Made by a program: the position numbers and the translations under genes. Under the pieces are notes generated by a model. It did not search any database. It was not told the origin of the DNA and saw only the letters and a list, made by a program, of their open reading frames with translations. From CAYJHC01 sp964369465 (GTDB taxonomy: Bacteria; Bacillota; Clostridia; Peptostreptococcales; Anaerovoracaceae), in contig CAYJEX010000038.1 in the NCBI GenBank assembly GCA_964369465.1, positions 1 to 8,050 of the forward strand: a stretch of DNA of 8,050 nt. Reading direction: 5' to 3'. How positions within the stretch are numbered: position 1 is the stretch's first letter; every line of letters begins with the position of its first letter. Positions 7,000 through 8,050 of this stretch are shown piece after piece.

Positions 7000-7317
7000 A
7001 TGATAGTATGTGATAAAGATAATTTTGAAGTTGAAGTATTACAAGGGGAAGGCTACGTAATTGTAGACTATTATGGTGATAGATGTGCTCCGTGTGAAGC
7101 GTTAATGCCGCATGTAGTAGAACTATCTGAAACATATGGAGACAAGTTTAAGTTTTGCAAGGTGAATGTAGTAGAATCAAGAAGATTAGCAATAAGCCAA
7201 AAAATCATGGGGATTCCTGTAGTGGCGCTATATAAAGATGGCAAAAAAATAGAAGAACTAGTAAAAGAAGAAGCAACAAGAGATAATATAGAAAAAATGA
7301 TAAAATCATATATATAA
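7000..7317 (+). CDS. trxA: Thioredoxin of the glycine reductase type
   Basis: This is a 105-residue thioredoxin fold protein, normal length for the family. The active site reads GDRCAPC (Cys29, Cys32) instead of the usual WCGPC: the Trp and the Gly after the first Cys are replaced. The following ALMP, ARG-rich RRLAISQKIMGIP and cis-proline Pro73 match the dedicated thioredoxins encoded beside grdA in Stickland clostridia, which have similar atypical GCxPC sites. Those proteins re-reduce the glycine, sarcosine or betaine reductase complex, taking electrons from a special NADPH-thioredoxin reductase. That reductase gene (trxB), commonly next to trxA, is missing here. Two extra cysteines (Cys4, Cys53) are present. 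A strong AAAGGAG site (6987-6993) lies six bases before the ATG. It is followed by grdA after 153 bases. Confidence 0.92.
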   Translation: MIVCDKDNFEVEVLQGEGYVIVDYYGDRCAPCEALMPHVVELSETYGDKFKFCKVNVVESRRLAISQKIMGIPVVALYKDGKKIEELVKEEATRDNIEKMIKSYI

Positions 7318-7394
7318 AACATTATTTACTATAAATAAACGCAAAGTGTTTTGATATAGAATTTTAAAAATGGTTTCACCAATTTTATTTATAT

Positions 7395-7456
7395 AAGACG
7401 ATTTAAAACAGATAGATGTGGTCAATTAAGACGAATTCATATATGACTAGATGTGG
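7395..7456 (+). repeat. Two-copy direct repeat in the grdA leader
   Basis: A composite element occurs twice. AAGACGA (7395-7401) then, 11 bases on, TAGATGTGG (7413-7421); and AAGACGA (7428-7434) then, 13 bases on, TAGATGTGG (7448-7456). The copies are offset by 33-35 bases, about three helical turns. The second copy ends directly at the grdA ribosome binding site (GGGAGGGG, 7459-7466). The inner spacers are unrelated in sequence, so the conserved boxes look selected and not just a recent duplication. They may be sites for a regulator of grdA or parts of an RNA leader structure. No convincing promoter was seen in 7318-7470. Confidence 0.5.
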
Positions 7457-7470
7457 AAGGGAGGGGTAAA

Positions 7471-7935
7471 ATGCCACTTTTAAAGGACAAAAAAATAGTG
7501 ATAATAGGAGACAGAGAAGGAATACCTGGTGTAGCAATTGAAGAATGTGTAAAGTCGGCAGGTGGTGAAGTAGTATTTTCTATAACAGAATCCCATGTCT
7601 GAGCGCCTGTAGGAGCAATGGATTTGAATACACAAAAGAAAGTAATGGAGCTTGCTGAAGAATATGGTGCGGAAAACTTAGTAGTAATATTAGGGCTAGC
7701 AGAAGCCGAAATAGCAGGACTAGAAGCCGAAACAGTAATAGCAGGAGATCCAACTTTCGATGGTCCATTGACAGAAGTCCCGTTGGGACTTAAGGCATAC
7801 CACGTTTGCGAAACAGAAATAAAAAGTGAAGTAGACGAAAGAGTATATAAAGAACATGTTAGTGAATTAGAAATGGGATTGAATATTGAAGAAATAACAA
7901 ATGAAATGAAAATGATAAGAGAGCAATTCTGTTAA
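7471..7935 (+). CDS. grdA: Glycine/sarcosine/betaine reductase selenoprotein A (UGA 7600-7602 = Sec44)
   Basis: GrdA is the small selenoprotein shared by glycine, sarcosine and betaine reductases. Its selenocysteine takes the carboxymethyl group from GrdB as a selenoether and hands it to GrdC/D, which yield acetyl phosphate. The frame opens at ATG 7471 after a strong GGGAGGGG site and runs to TAA at 7933, interrupted only by TGA at codon 44, the known Sec position of the family. Both sides match GrdA: KDKKIVIIGDREGIPGVA before, and GAMDLNTQKKV, ENLVVILGLAEAE and TVIAGDPTFDGPL after. Length is 154 residues against the usual ~157. The redox motif is SHVU where GrdA normally has CFVU: Ser41 replaces the cysteine that pairs with Sec. 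Remaining cysteines are Cys26, Cys113 and C-terminal Cys154. It follows a dedicated thioredoxin, and a terminator comes 14 bases after its stop. Callers that treat UGA as stop would report only a 105-residue fragment starting at 7618. Confidence 0.95.
7603..7632 (+). promoter_or_regulatory. Probable bacterial SECIS element of grdA
   Basis: Directly after the UGA, a weak stem-loop can be drawn inside the coding sequence: TGTA (7608-7611) with TACA (7629-7632), an internal loop, then CAA (7616-7618) with TTG (7624-7626) around apical loop TGGAT (7619-7623). The apical loop begins 17 bases after the UGA and has G at its second position, which fits the known bacterial SECIS rules for SelB binding. 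The stem is short and AT-rich. An alternative is a hairpin GCGCC/GGAGC (7603-7616) lying closer to the UGA. The position is dictated by the Sec codon; the exact fold is uncertain. Confidence 0.5.
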
Positions 7936-7949
7936 CATTAAGAAATATT

Positions 7950-7975
7950 GGCGGGCAGAATTGCACGCCTTTTTT
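7950..7975 (+). terminator. Intrinsic terminator after grdA
   Basis: A hairpin with arms GGCGGGCA (7950-7957) and TGCACGCC (7962-7969; one G-A mismatch), a four-base loop and a run of six Ts (7970-7975) lies 14 bases after the grdA stop. It is the clearest intrinsic terminator in the window and ends the plus-strand gene series, or at least attenuates it before any grdB downstream. Confidence 0.8.
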
Positions 7976-8050
7976 CAATTAAATAGATCATTTGAATAAA
8001 TCGTGAATACAAGGCGTACGATGAAATGTGACGCGCCGTGTATATAGACA

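Noticed and set aside
7366..7386. Hairpin AAAAATGGT/ACCAATTTT after trxA as a terminator
   Set aside because: The stem has only four GC-containing pairs in its core, one mismatch, a three-base loop and no proper T-run; a chance AT-rich dyad is as likely.
7318..7470. Glycine riboswitch before grdA
   Set aside because: I looked for the conserved glycine aptamer cores here and in 6819-6999 and saw none; the sequence is AT-rich without the expected helices.
7600..7602. grdA as a pseudogene with a nonsense mutation
   Set aside because: The TGA is at the family's selenocysteine position, similarity is intact on both sides, and the ribosome site and terminator are well formed.
7976..8050. GGCG/CGCC-containing stretch at the right edge as a structured RNA or second terminator
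   Set aside because: Pairing between 8014-8018 and about 8031-8037 is short and imperfect and the window ends before context is available; no gene or RNA can be supported.

Overview
The window is AT-rich and reads like the genome of an anaerobic, amino-acid-fermenting member of the Clostridia. A Peptostreptococcaceae-like or related Stickland fermenter is the best guess, but no species can be named. The grounds are inferential: a selenocysteine-containing glycine reductase protein A (GrdA) with its dedicated thioredoxin, an arginase, a two-subunit 3-oxoacid CoA-transferase, a flavin reductase-rubredoxin fusion of the kind used in anaerobic oxygen/NO defence, strong purine-rich Shine-Dalgarno sites and low GC throughout. 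The organism must have selenocysteine machinery for grdA to be translated, but none of it is in this window.

Layout. Positions 1-1736 are read on the minus strand: a DtxR/MntR-family metal-responsive repressor (1374-1736), then an NhaC-family Na+/H+ antiporter (start at 1192, running off the left edge). Each has its own recognisable promoter, and the antiporter promoter is overlaid by nested inverted repeats. Positions 1737-2013 form a divergent intergenic region with the repressor promoter on the minus strand and a near-consensus promoter for arginase on the plus strand. From 2014 to 7935 everything is on the plus strand: arginase, flavin reductase-rubredoxin, a small lipoprotein, a HutD/Ves-like protein with a membrane-anchored C-terminal extension, CoA-transferase subunits A and B (13-base overlap), a GrdA-type thioredoxin and grdA. 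A hairpin terminator follows grdA at once. The last ~75 bases hold no gene that I can see.

How the genes may work together (inference). Arginase supplies ornithine and urea from arginine. Ornithine is a Stickland substrate whose oxidation and reduction both give short-chain acids. The CoA-transferase would interconvert acyl-CoA and free acids in that energy metabolism. Thioredoxin and GrdA carry the electrons and the carboxymethyl-selenoether intermediate of glycine reductase. The GrdB and GrdC/D partners are not in the window, and a terminator separates grdA from whatever lies to the right.

The most noteworthy points are: (1) grdA is interrupted by an in-frame TGA that is selenocysteine 44, so a standard gene caller will truncate it; (2) the usual CxxU redox motif of GrdA reads SHVU here, with the partner cysteine replaced by serine; (3) a HutD-like double-cupin domain is fused to a two-helix membrane module next to a lipoprotein; (4) there are unexplained repeats in the grdA leader and in the antiporter promoter.
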